A stretch of DNA of 64,000 nt from Adlercreutzia muris (GTDB taxonomy: Bacteria; Actinomycetota; Coriobacteriia; Coriobacteriales; Eggerthellaceae). The notes beneath the pieces are model-generated. The model saw nothing but the letters and a program-made list of their open reading frames with translations. It was not told the DNA's origin and made no database searches. The stretch's first letter is position 1, and the number at the start of each line of letters is the position of its first letter. A program made the position numbers and the translations under genes. Of this stretch, positions 50,738 through 60,300 are shown in pieces. The stretch covers positions 1 through 64,000 of the forward strand of contig NZ_WAJS01000007.1 of assembly GCF_008831045.1 (NCBI RefSeq), written 5' to 3'.

Positions 50738-52258
50738 CTAGCGCTTCTCGGCAAGCAGGCGGTTGAGCGCGTTCAGATAGGCCTTGGCCGAGGACACGAT
50801 GATGTCCCCGTCGGCACCGCGGCCCACGTACACCTCGCCGCCGGCGGCCTTCACGCGCACGGTCACCTCGCCGAGCGCGTCGATGCCGCGGGTAACGGCC
50901 GTCACCGCGAACTCGGACAGGTCGTTGTTCACCTGCACGATCTGGTCGATGGCCTTGTACACCGCATCGATGGGGCCGGTGCCCCAGTCGCACACGGTGC
51001 GCTCGTCGCCCTCGGGCCCGCGCAGGGTGACGGTAGCCGTGGGCTTCAGCGGGAAGCCGCAGCTCACCTGCACGCCCTCCAGGGTGTAGAGCGCCGTCAG
51101 CTCGCGGTCGCTCTCGTTGACGAGGGCTTCCAGATCCTCGTCGTAGACTTCCTTCTTCTTGTCGGCCACATCCAGAAAGGCGGTATAGATGCGGTCGAGC
51201 TCATCGCCCTCGTAGACATAACCCAGCTCCTCCAGGCGGTGCTTCAAGGCCGCGTGCCCGCTGCGGGCCGTCAGCACGATCTGGCTGGCCCCCACGCCCA
51301 CCTCGGCCGGGTCGATGATCTCGTAGGTGTCGCGCTTCTTCAGCACGCCGTCCTGGTGGATGCCCGAGGAGTGCGCGAAGGCGTTGGCGCCCACGATGGC
51401 CTTGTTGGCCTGCACGTTCATGCCCGTGATGGAGCTGACCAGACGGCTCGCCTTGATGAACTCCCGGGTGTTGATATCGGTGTGGGCATCCAGCTCGGCG
51501 CCGTGCATGCGCATGGCCATGACCACTTCCTCCATGGCCGTGTTGCCCGCGCGCTCGCCCAGGCCGTTGATGGTGCACTCGATCTGCGTGGCGCCGTTGC
51601 GCACGCCCGCGAGCGACAGCGCCGTAGCCATGCCCAGGTCGTTGTGGCAGTGCACCGACACCGTGACGTTCTCGATGCCCTTCACATGGTCCATGAGGTA
51701 CTTGATGCGGGCGCCGAAGTCCTCGGGCAGCGAGTAACCCGTGGTGTCGGGGATGTTCACCACCGTGGCGCCGGCGGCGACGACCGCCTCGATGACCCGC
51801 GCCAGGAAGGCGAAGTCGGAACGACCCGCGTCCTCGGCGTAGAACTGCACGTCCTCGACGAACTTCTTCGCGTAGCTCACGCACTTCACGGCGCGCTCGA
51901 CGCACTCGTCCTCGGTGATGCGCAGCTTGTCGCGCATGTGCGAGGGCGACACGCCGATGCCGGTGTGGATGCGGGGGCGCTTGGCGTAGCGCAGCGCGTC
52001 GGCGGCCGAGTCGATGTCCTTCTCCACCGCGCGGGTGAGGGCGCACACCGTGGCGGCGTCACCTGCCAGCTCGGCGATGCGGCGCACGCTCTCGAAGTCG
52101 CCCGGGCTGGAAATGGGGAAGCCGGCCTCGATGACGTCGACGTTCAGGCGAAGGAGCTCACGCGCGATGACCAGTTTCTCCTCGGTGTTCATGGAAGCGC
52201 CGGGCGACTGCTCGCCGTCGCGCAACGTGGTGTCGAAGATGTCGATCTTGCGTGTCAT
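50738..52258 (-). CDS. leuA: 2-isopropylmalate synthase
   Basis: LeuA condenses acetyl-CoA with 2-ketoisovalerate, the first committed step of leucine synthesis. The 506-aa protein has the DRE-TIM barrel start [17 protein letters not shown] and the conserved [14 protein letters not shown] near residue 200. [17 protein letters not shown] lies near 225 and [10 protein letters not shown] near 300. A C-terminal LeuA allosteric domain (about 385-500) senses leucine. Homocitrate or citramalate synthase is a less likely alternative. Start ATG 52258 has AAGGAA upstream. No leuCDB genes are nearby and no T-box or leader peptide was found; the promoter is an extended -10. Confidence 0.93.
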   Translation of the reverse strand: MTRKIDIFDTTLRDGEQSPGASMNTEEKLVIARELLRLNVDVIEAGFPISSPGDFESVRRIAELAGDAATVCALTRAVEKDIDSAADALRYAKRPRIHTGIGVSPSHMRDKLRITEDECVERAVKCVSYAKKFVEDVQFYAEDAGRSDFAFLARVIEAVVAAGATVVNIPDTTGYSLPEDFGARIKYLMDHVKGIENVTVSVHCHNDLGMATALSLAGVRNGATQIECTINGLGERAGNTAMEEVVMAMRMHGAELDAHTDINTREFIKASRLVSSITGMNVQANKAIVGANAFAHSSGIHQDGVLKKRDTYEIIDPAEVGVGASQIVLTARSGHAALKHRLEELGYVYEGDELDRIYTAFLDVADKKKEVYDEDLEALVNESDRELTALYTLEGVQVSCGFPLKPTATVTLRGPEGDERTVCDWGTGPIDAVYKAIDQIVQVNNDLSEFAVTAVTRGIDALGEVTVRVKAAGGEVYVGRGADGDIIVSSAKAYLNALNRLLAEKR

Positions 52259-52320
52259 GCCGTTCCTTCTTTCCTTCCGTGGCCCCGCGTCGCGCGGCGC
52301 GGGCAAAACTGACCGAGAGC

Positions 52321-52329
52321 ATCATAGCA
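52321..52329 (-). promoter_or_regulatory. Extended -10 promoter of leuA
   Basis: The minus strand reads TGCTATGAT, a good extended -10 about 60 bp before the start codon. A dyad CCGATG-N6-CATCGG (52380-52397) lies about 55 bp further upstream. Confidence 0.55.
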
Positions 52330-52516
52330 AAACGAGCGGCGCCACCTCGCGATGGCACCGCCAAAAGCAGTTAAAAGTTCCGATGGCCTATCATCGGCGC
52401 GCCCGATGGCGCCCGCCCCACCGCAGCGCCGCCGCGCGAAAAACGGGATGGCACCGAGCCGGAAGCGCGACGGGCGGGGCGGCTCTTCGGGCCAAGAACC
52501 AGCGCACAGGATGCCC

Positions 52517-54094
52517 CTACAGGATTATCTTCCAGAGATTGCGCAGGTCGATGGCCTCCCGCAGGCGATCGAGCACGGCCCCGTCCACATCCCCCTCCAC
52601 ATTCATGTACACGAGCGCACAGGAGTCCTCGGGCTTCGTGCCGATCTGCATGGTGGTGATGTTGGCGCCGGCCTCGCCCAGAATGGTGCCGATGGTGCCG
52701 ATACGACCCGGGGCATCCACATACTCGAACACAAGGGAGCAGCGGGCCGGGGCGATATCGATCTTGTAGTCGAGCAGCGAGATGATGCGCGGGGTGTGCT
52801 CGGTGCCAAACAGCGTGGCCCCTACCTCGATGCCGTCGGCGGTCAGGCGCACCGAGCTGGCGTACTCCTGGGCATCGCGCACCGCCGACGTGGTCAGGGC
52901 GATGCCGTGGCGGGCGGCCACGGCATCGGCGTTGGCCGCGGTGAACGAGCCGATGCGGCGGTAGGACAGCCCCCCGTCCAGCACGGCGGCCACGAGCGGG
53001 GCCGGGTCGGCGTCGCAGATGGCGCCGGCCAGCTCCACCTTCAGGGACTTCGGCGTGCGGCCGAGGATCTGGCTGACCATGGTGCCCATCATGCGGCAGG
53101 CGGGCACGTAGGGCCCCACGGCGTCGAGCACCTCCGGCGGCAGCGGCGAGAGGTTCACCGCCGTGGCCACCATGCCGCCGGCCAGGCCGGCCACCACGGC
53201 CTCGGCGATCTGGGTGCTCGCCCGGCGCTGGGCCTCGTGGGTCATAGGCGATAGGTGCGGCGTCAGGATGGCGTTGGGAAACTCGTGCAGCGGCGAGGCC
53301 GTACAGGGCTCCTCCTCGAAGGAGTCCAGGGCCACAGCGGCCACCTTCCCCGCCGCCACGAAGTCGGCCAGGGCCGCCACGTCGAAGATGCCCCCGCGGG
53401 CGGCGTTCACGAGCACCACGCCGTCCTTCATGGCGGCGAACTCGTCGGCGCCGAACATGCCGCGGGTGCCCACGGTGCGGGGCAGGTGCACGGTGATGAA
53501 GTCGGCCTGGGCCAGCACCGGGGCCAGATCGTCGTAGAGGGTGACGCCCAGATGCAGCGCCCGCTCCGGCGAGCAGTAGGGGTCGTGCCCGATGAGGTTC
53601 ATGCCGAAGGCCGCGGCCCGCTCGGCCACGAGCCCTCCCACGCGCCCCAGGCCGAAGATGGCGAGCGTCTTGCCGTACAGCTCGCTGCCCATGAAGTCGG
53701 CCCGGCGCCACTGGCCGGCGTGCATGGAGGCGCTCGCCTCGGGGATGCGCCGCGCGGCGGACAGGAGCAGGGCCATGGTGTGCTCGGCGGCCGAGATGAC
53801 GTTGGAGTTCGGGGCGTTGCACACGATGATGCCGCGCTCCGAGGCAGCGTCGATGTCGATGTTGTCCACGGTCACGCCGGCCCGGCCGATGATCTTCAGG
53901 TTCTCGGCCGCGGCCAAAAGCGCGGCGTCCACCACGGTGTTCGGGTGCACGATGAGCCCGTCGTAGGGGGCAATGGCCCCGGCCAGCTCATCGGCCGTGG
54001 GGTCGATGAGGAAGTCCACCGTGCAGCCGTGCTCGCGCAAAAGGTCGATGCCCTCCTGCACCAAGTCTTCCGTGACCAGGATCTTCTTCGTCAT
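52517..54094 (-). CDS. serA: D-3-phosphoglycerate dehydrogenase (long form)
   Basis: SerA oxidises 3-phosphoglycerate to 3-phosphohydroxypyruvate, the entry to serine synthesis. The 525-aa long form has the split substrate domain, an NAD Rossmann domain with LAIFGLGRVGGLVAERA near residue 143, and the catalytic Arg/Glu/His block (VNAARGGIFDVAAL near 232, HLSPMTHEAQ near 283). An ASB domain (about 320-440) and a C-terminal ACT domain (about 450-525, SLVFEYVDAPGRIGTIG) follow. AAGGGAAGCC precedes ATG 54094. serC lies 134 bp upstream on the same strand, so the two enzymes act in sequence; serB is not in the window. Confidence 0.95.
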   Translation of the reverse strand: MTKKILVTEDLVQEGIDLLREHGCTVDFLIDPTADELAGAIAPYDGLIVHPNTVVDAALLAAAENLKIIGRAGVTVDNIDIDAASERGIIVCNAPNSNVISAAEHTMALLLSAARRIPEASASMHAGQWRRADFMGSELYGKTLAIFGLGRVGGLVAERAAAFGMNLIGHDPYCSPERALHLGVTLYDDLAPVLAQADFITVHLPRTVGTRGMFGADEFAAMKDGVVLVNAARGGIFDVAALADFVAAGKVAAVALDSFEEEPCTASPLHEFPNAILTPHLSPMTHEAQRRASTQIAEAVVAGLAGGMVATAVNLSPLPPEVLDAVGPYVPACRMMGTMVSQILGRTPKSLKVELAGAICDADPAPLVAAVLDGGLSYRRIGSFTAANADAVAARHGIALTTSAVRDAQEYASSVRLTADGIEVGATLFGTEHTPRIISLLDYKIDIAPARCSLVFEYVDAPGRIGTIGTILGEAGANITTMQIGTKPEDSCALVYMNVEGDVDGAVLDRLREAIDLRNLWKIIL

Positions 54095-54228
54095 GGCTTC
54101 CCTTTCAATTCGGAGTGCCTTGAGGGGGCCCGGCCCGTCACGCGATCCGCCCGGGAGCAGACGGCAGCGTCCCCTTCCGCTCCTACCGGACCGCGCGATG
54201 CGATGCCGAGGGCCCCGTGCCCTGCTTG

Positions 54229-55311
<1,083 letters not shown>

Positions 55312-55730
55312 GTTCTCGTTCTCCTTCGTCGTAGGCCCGCATCGCCGCGCGGGCGCATGACCCGGGCTACCTGTTGCTTGCCCGGCCATTGTACCCCCAA
55401 CGGTGAGCGGAAAGCCCCACGTAAGGGCCGAGCGGCACCTTCACCATGCGCCAACCGCTGGCCCGTGCCGCTCCCTTCAGCAGTGGCGAGCACATTTAGA
55501 TTTTATGGACAAAAAGTCGTCGAGTGAGCTCGCCATTCCCCCCGGAGAAGGAAAAAGCGACGGTTACGCTTTGTTTAAGGCCGAAAAACCCGTCTTTTCA
55601 CCCGCAAAACGACCTTTAGAATGCAGGTTGACCGCCTTGGCAGCTCACTCGACGGCTTTTTGTCCACAAAACCCGAAAGTGCTCTCCTCTTTGGGCGGAA
55701 ACCGAGATCGCCAAACGAAAGGAGTCCGCC
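55312..55730. other. Intergenic region between divergent serC and the glutaredoxin-like gene
   Basis: This gap holds the serC leader, a TACAAT -10-like box on the minus strand (55393-55388), and a 170-bp element bounded by a 28-bp inverted repeat (55500-55672). The glutaredoxin-like gene start follows with AAAGGAG 6 nt before its ATG. No protein-coding gene is supported here. Confidence 0.55.
55500..55672. repeat. Intergenic element with 28-bp near-perfect terminal inverted repeats
   Basis: The left arm (55506-55534) and right arm (55639-55666) pair with one mismatch and one gap: TGGACAAAAAG(T/C)CGTCGA GTGAGCT, then C(G)CC. The match extends weakly outward (ATTTTA versus TTTTG). The 104-bp centre has AAAAA/CCCG-rich tracts and no gene. 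It resembles a MITE or a large imperfect hairpin RNA, comparable with 23451-23648. Confidence 0.65.
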
Positions 55731-55985
55731 ATGTATCTCGACAACATGGTTCTGTACTACAAGCCCACCTGCCCCTTCTGCCAGAAGGTGCTCGCCTTCA
55801 TAGAAGAGGAGGATATCGCCCTGCCCATGCGCAACACCCTGGAGCCGGGCGTGAAGGACGATCTTATGCGCATCGCCGGCAAGGGCCAGGTGCCCTGCCT
55901 GATCGTGGACGGCGAGCCGATGTTCGAGTCCGACGACATCATCCGCTTCCTCGGCGACGTCATCGTGGAGCGCGAGGAGGGCTAG
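55731..55985 (+). CDS. Glutaredoxin-like / GST N-terminal thioredoxin-fold protein
   Basis: This 84-aa protein has a thioredoxin fold with the redox motif CPFC (KPTCPFCQKVLAFIEEE) near residue 14. The cis-proline region GQVPCLIVDGEPMFES lies near 52-67, and a final SDDIIRFL helix is typical of glutaredoxins and GST N-terminal domains. An extra cysteine precedes LIVDG. In an actinobacterium without glutathione, the reductant would be another thiol or thioredoxin reductase; the partner is unknown. AAAGGAG precedes ATG 55731. A strong hairpin follows, so the gene is monocistronic. Confidence 0.85.
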   Translation: MYLDNMVLYYKPTCPFCQKVLAFIEEEDIALPMRNTLEPGVKDDLMRIAGKGQVPCLIVDGEPMFESDDIIRFLGDVIVEREEG

Positions 55986-56010
55986 CCCAGCCCAACCTGG
56001 GACGATGCTA

Positions 56011-56050
56011 GCGCCGGTGTCGCCCGCCACGGGCGGCACCGGCGCTTCGC
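56011..56050 (+). terminator. Terminator of the glutaredoxin-like gene
   Basis: A 9-bp outer stem (56011-56019 with 56037-56045) and inner GC pairs form a tight hairpin 25 nt after the stop codon. It is followed by TTCGCGTTT. Confidence 0.65.
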
Positions 56051-56148
56051 GTTTGAAGAAGATGTCATTCTCGGCCCCGCGGCCCCGGGTTAGGGATACA
56101 CTGTTCCCGCGCACAAAAAGCGCGTTCCACGGAGACAAGGAGTCATCT

Positions 56149-56925
56149 ATGACCAAGTTCAGCAACGTCATCGTCCGCAAGCCGGGCCGTTCCCTCTGCG
56201 ACGGCATCACGAGCGCCCCGGAGCTGGGCCAGCCCATCTACGAGCGCGCTGTGGAAGAGCACGACGACTACATCGCCGCCCTCAAGCAGTGCGGCGTGGA
56301 AGTGACCGAGCTGCCGGCCCTGGAGGCCTACCCGGACTCCTGCTTCGTGGAGGACCCGGCGGTCATCACCCGCTGCGGCGCCATCATCACCAACCCGGGC
56401 GCTGACTCCCGCAACGGCGAGAAGGACGAGATCGAGCCGACCATCCGCCAGTTCTTCGACGACGAGCACGTGGCTCACATCGTGGCCCCGGGCACCCTCG
56501 ACGGCGGCGATGTCATGATGGTGGGCGACCACTTCTTCGTGGGCCGCTCGGCCCGCACCAACGAGGAGGGCATCCGCCAGTTCATCGAGATCCTGGAAGG
56601 CTGGGGGCTGTCCGGCTCCGAGGTGCCGCTGGAGGAGGTGCTGCACCTGAAGACCGGCGTGAACTACCTGGAGGACGGCAACATGCTCGTGTCCGGCGAG
56701 TTCATCGACAAGCCCGACTTTGCCGAGTACAACAAGGTGATCGTGCCCGAGGAGGAGGCCTACGGCGCCAACTGTATCTGGGTGAACGGCACCGTCATCG
56801 TGCCCGAGGGCTATCCCACCGTGCTGAAAGCGGTGCAGGACCTCGGCTACAAGACGCTTGTGGTGGACACCTCCGAGTACCGCAAGGTCGACGGCGGCCT
56901 GTCCTGCCTCTCCCTGCGCTTCTAG
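56149..56925 (+). CDS. Dimethylarginine dimethylaminohydrolase / arginine deiminase-superfamily hydrolase
   Basis: This 258-aa guanidino-group-modifying enzyme would hydrolyse methylated arginine to citrulline plus methylamine, or a related amidine. The substrate acid loop PDSCFVEDPAVI is near residue 66 and the core LDGGDVMMVGDHFFVGRSAR near 120-140. The catalytic histidine is in VLHLKTGVNYLEDGNML near 165, and the catalytic cysteine in GGLSCLSLRF at the end. Length and motifs fit DDAH rather than the larger arginine deiminase ArcA. AAGGAG lies 6-7 nt before ATG 56149. A TACACT -10-like box lies 50 bp upstream. The gene is flanked by terminators, with no carbamoyltransferase or carbamate kinase neighbours. 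Confidence 0.88.
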   Translation: MTKFSNVIVRKPGRSLCDGITSAPELGQPIYERAVEEHDDYIAALKQCGVEVTELPALEAYPDSCFVEDPAVITRCGAIITNPGADSRNGEKDEIEPTIRQFFDDEHVAHIVAPGTLDGGDVMMVGDHFFVGRSARTNEEGIRQFIEILEGWGLSGSEVPLEEVLHLKTGVNYLEDGNMLVSGEFIDKPDFAEYNKVIVPEEEAYGANCIWVNGTVIVPEGYPTVLKAVQDLGYKTLVVDTSEYRKVDGGLSCLSLRF

Positions 56926-56947
56926 AAGCAGAAGAGCTCGAGCACAC

Positions 56948-56976
56948 GAGGGAGCCCCGCGGGGCTCCCTCTTTTA
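56948..56976 (+). terminator. Terminator of the DDAH-like gene
   Basis: An 11-bp GC-rich stem (56948-56958 with 56961-56971, minimal loop opening) is followed by TTTTATT, 25 nt after the stop codon. Confidence 0.85.
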
Positions 56977-57047
56977 TTGCATCGACGATGCCCTCTCAGA
57001 AGAGGCAGCCGTTCCGGGCGATAGAGCATTGAGGCGCCGAGAAGGTT

Positions 57048-57350
57048 TTACTCCACCGTGCCGTAGACCTGGCCCCAGGCGTGACCGGCAATGGCGCTGT
57101 TCAGCTGGGTGCACAGGCGGGCGCGAGTGTAGTCGCCGGGCGGCAGCAGGGTGACGATGCGGTACAACTCCTCGGGCAGATCAGCCGCCTCGGCGGCCAC
57201 CACCACATCGAGCCGGCGCACCGTGGCGCCGATGGCCTCGGCGATGGTCGGGTCCATATCGCCGTACTGCGCAAACAGCGCGTCCACAATGTCCTGGAGC
57301 GCGCCGTAGTATTCGCTGCGCTCGCGGTTGGTTCCGGTATGCTCACGGGC
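57048..57350 (-). CDS. Small protein of unknown function downstream of addA
   Basis: I do not recognise this protein. The start GTG 57350 (100 aa) was chosen because AAGGAGG lies five bases upstream; an earlier in-frame GTG at 57389 has no ribosome binding site. The sequence is acidic and mainly helical (YGALQDIVDALFAQYGDMDP, IAEAIGATVRRLDVVVAA). The end is Gly/Trp-containing (HAWGQVYGTVE). No transmembrane segment or cysteine pair is seen; one cysteine is present. It follows addA on the same strand after about 50 bp, so it may be the third gene of the add unit. Confidence 0.6.
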   Translation of the reverse strand, partial: AREHTGTNRERSEYYGALQDIVDALFAQYGDMDPTIAEAIGATVRRLDVVVAAEAADLPEELYRIVTLLPPGDYTRARLCTQLNSAIAGHAWGQVYGTVE

Positions 57351-57398
57351 CACGGGGGCCTCCTTGTCTGTCGCGGGGCTTGCGCCCACGGGGTTGCG

Positions 57399-60300
57399 CT
57401 AGGTTGCCACCTCTTTCTGCTTGCCGATTATAAGGGCTTCCAAGGCGGGCAGGTCGGCCGTTTCGAAACGATAGGGCACGATCTGCGGATCGCGGGGGTT
57501 TTCGGCCGAGGGGCGCTCGATGCGCAGGAAGTGGGCCTCCACCGAGGTGTAGCCCGCGCGCATGAGCGCGTAGGCGTAGCAGCTGGCCTGCAGGCGATGC
57601 TTGGCATCGAGCTCCGCGGCGGTCTCGTCGTCGCGGCCGCCGGTCTTATAGTCGATGAGGAAGGCCGCGCCGTCGCCGTTGTCGGCCAGGCCGTCTATCT
57701 CGCCTTCCAAGAAGAAGCTCTCCCCCGCTCCGGCAACCGAAGCATCCGAGGGAACAGCGGGAACCTGCACGATGAAGGGCACCTCAGCGGCGCGGTTTTC
57801 GTAGGCGGCGAAGCGGGCGGCCTCGTCGCTGGCGAGCCAGCGCGCGAGGGCCGTGCGCAGGCGCTTCTGCTGGTCGGCAGACAGGCCCTCCTTCTGGATC
57901 TGAGCCGCTATGGCCGCCTCTCCCGGCGTAAAGAGCGCCCCCTGCTCGCTGCGCTCGATGGCCTGCTGGGCGAGCCGATGGAAGGCGGTGCCCAGGGCCG
58001 TAGCGCTCTCGGGGGTGGCATCTGCGGCGGCTGCAGCGCCGTCTGCGCCTTCGGCGTCGGGCGCCCCCGCACCCTCGGGCGACCGCACGTCGGCGTCAGA
58101 CGATTCGGAGGCGGCGTCCCCCTCCTGCTCCGCGAGAGCCCCGGCCGCGATCTCCGCAACGGGCACCGCACGGCCCGCCTCGTCCTCGGCCGCCGGCTCG
58201 TCGCTGTGGGCATGGGTGCCCGAAAGCGACGTGTAGGAGTACAGCTGCGCCCGGGCGAAGTTGAAGGGAAGCAACACCGGCACCGGCAGCTCCTCGCGCA
58301 TGGCAACGACGAAGGCATCGCCGAGGTTCTCGCCGCCCCCGCCTTCGCCGCCGACGCCGGCACGGGCGGCCCCTTCCCCGTCGCAAGCGCAGGGGACGCC
58401 AAGGTCGCCCGCGTCCGCCGGCGCTTCCGCATCTTCCGCATCCTCCTCGGCGCCAAGCTGGCGGAAAACCACCCGGGCCGGGGCGCTTCCGCCGTAGTCG
58501 AGTTCGCTTACCGCGCGCATCCCCTCGCAGCTCCAGGGCAGCGCGCCGTGAATATCCTCGAAGATGCCCGTGTCCCCGTAGCCCTTGGCCGGATCGCGCT
58601 TGAACACCATGGATACGAACAGCGAGCGGCTCGCACGGGTGAGCGCCACGTACAGCAGGCGCCGCGCCTCGGCCAGGGCCTGAGCGCGCGCATAGGCCGC
58701 TAAGGCCCCGTAGCGGCGGCCGCAGGAAAGCCCCCTCAAGCGATCGGGGGCCGATGCCGCGTCCTCGAAGAGCGCGAGCAGCTCGTCATCGTCGCCGAGC
58801 CCGAGCTTCTTCGCCTGGCGGTCGTACTTCGCTGCCGCGTCGGCCCACGGGCCCTCGGGAGCACGGCTCGCCGCCGCGAAGCTGAGCGAGCCCACGTTCT
58901 CCACCACAAGGGGCCCGGCGCTCTCCCGGCCGTCCTTCAGGTCAGCCACGGCCACATGGGGAAACTCCAGGCCCTTGGAGGCGTGCACGGTCATGATGCG
59001 CACGAAATCGCCCTCGGCGGCAGCCAGCGCACCCGGTGCCTCCTTGGCGCAGGCCAGGTGCGCGTCGAAGGCGGCGGCCAGGGAGGCGATGCCCTGGCTG
59101 GCCGCTTCCATATCGGCCACGAGCCGCAGGGCCTTGGCGAAGTTCGCGCCCTGGGCCAGGCCGTCCACCCCTGCGTCCTGCAGACGGTCGAGCAGCCCCG
59201 AGCCCACGAGAAGCCCGCGCAGGGCGCCGGTCGCATCACCAGTGCGGGCGCGGCGGGCGAAGGCGAGAAGCTGGCGCCGGGCCAAGGCGAGGGCCGCCAG
59301 ATCGTTCTCCGAGAGCCCGAGCGCGCGGGCCTCTTCTTCCCCCCGGGAAGAGAGGAAGCCCGCCGACAGCCGCCGCCGGTGCACAGAGCCGTCGTCGTCT
59401 GTCGAGGATGCCAGCGCCAAGAGCACATCATCCGATATGGCGAACAGCGGCGAGGCGAGCACCTGGTAGAGCGCCTCGTCATCGGAAGCGTTCACGGCCC
59501 AGCGCAGCAGCGCCGAGACGAGCGCCGGCTCGGGCAGGCGCGAGAACACCGAGCCGCCGGCGATCATGGAGGGAATGCCGCGCGCCCGCAGGGCCGCGGC
59601 GTAGCGGTGGGCGTGGGTCATCTTCCCCAGTAGGATGACCATCTGCCCCGGCCGAGCGCCTGCGGCCGCAAGCTCGGCGAAGTGCTCGGCCACCGCCTCG
59701 GCACCGGCGTCGCGCGCCCGGGAGGCGTCGAAGCCCCGCGCCGGGTAGTGCACCGCCGACAGGCAGACGCGCGGGCGGGCACCGCCGTCGAAGAGCGCGT
59801 CGGGCTCCTTATTGACCGCGCCCTTCGCCTCCAGGCGCAGGAAGTCGTCGCCGAACACCGTCGGCTGGGAGAAGATGCGCTCCACAAGGGTCAGCACGTC
59901 GCCGTGGCTGCGGAAGTTCCAATCGAGCTGCACGAGGGCCTCTTGCCCGGCCCGCGCCCTCAAATCCGACTGGTACTCGGTGAACACGTTCACGTCGGCG
60001 CCGCGGAACCGGTAGATGGACTGCTGGGCATCGCCTACCGTGCACACGTTCGCGAAGCCGGGCCGCGCGATGCGGCCGATAATGTCCACCTGCAAACGGT
60101 CGGTGTCCTGGAACTCGTCCACCATGATGATCTTGAAGCGCGCCCGCAGGCTCTCGGCGATGGAGGGGTGCTCAGAAAGCGCCGCGGCGCAGCGCGTGAG
60201 CAAGTCGCCGTTGTCGAGGCGCGAGGGCCCCTTGACGCGGGCGAACTCCTCCTCGATCTCGCGGGCGAGCATGGTCACCGCGGCCTGCCAGCGCACCGAG

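Noticed and set aside
52259-52516. T-box or leader-peptide attenuator for leuA
   Set aside because: No T-box core sequence, no run of Leu codons and no terminator/antiterminator pair was found; only an extended -10 and a small dyad.
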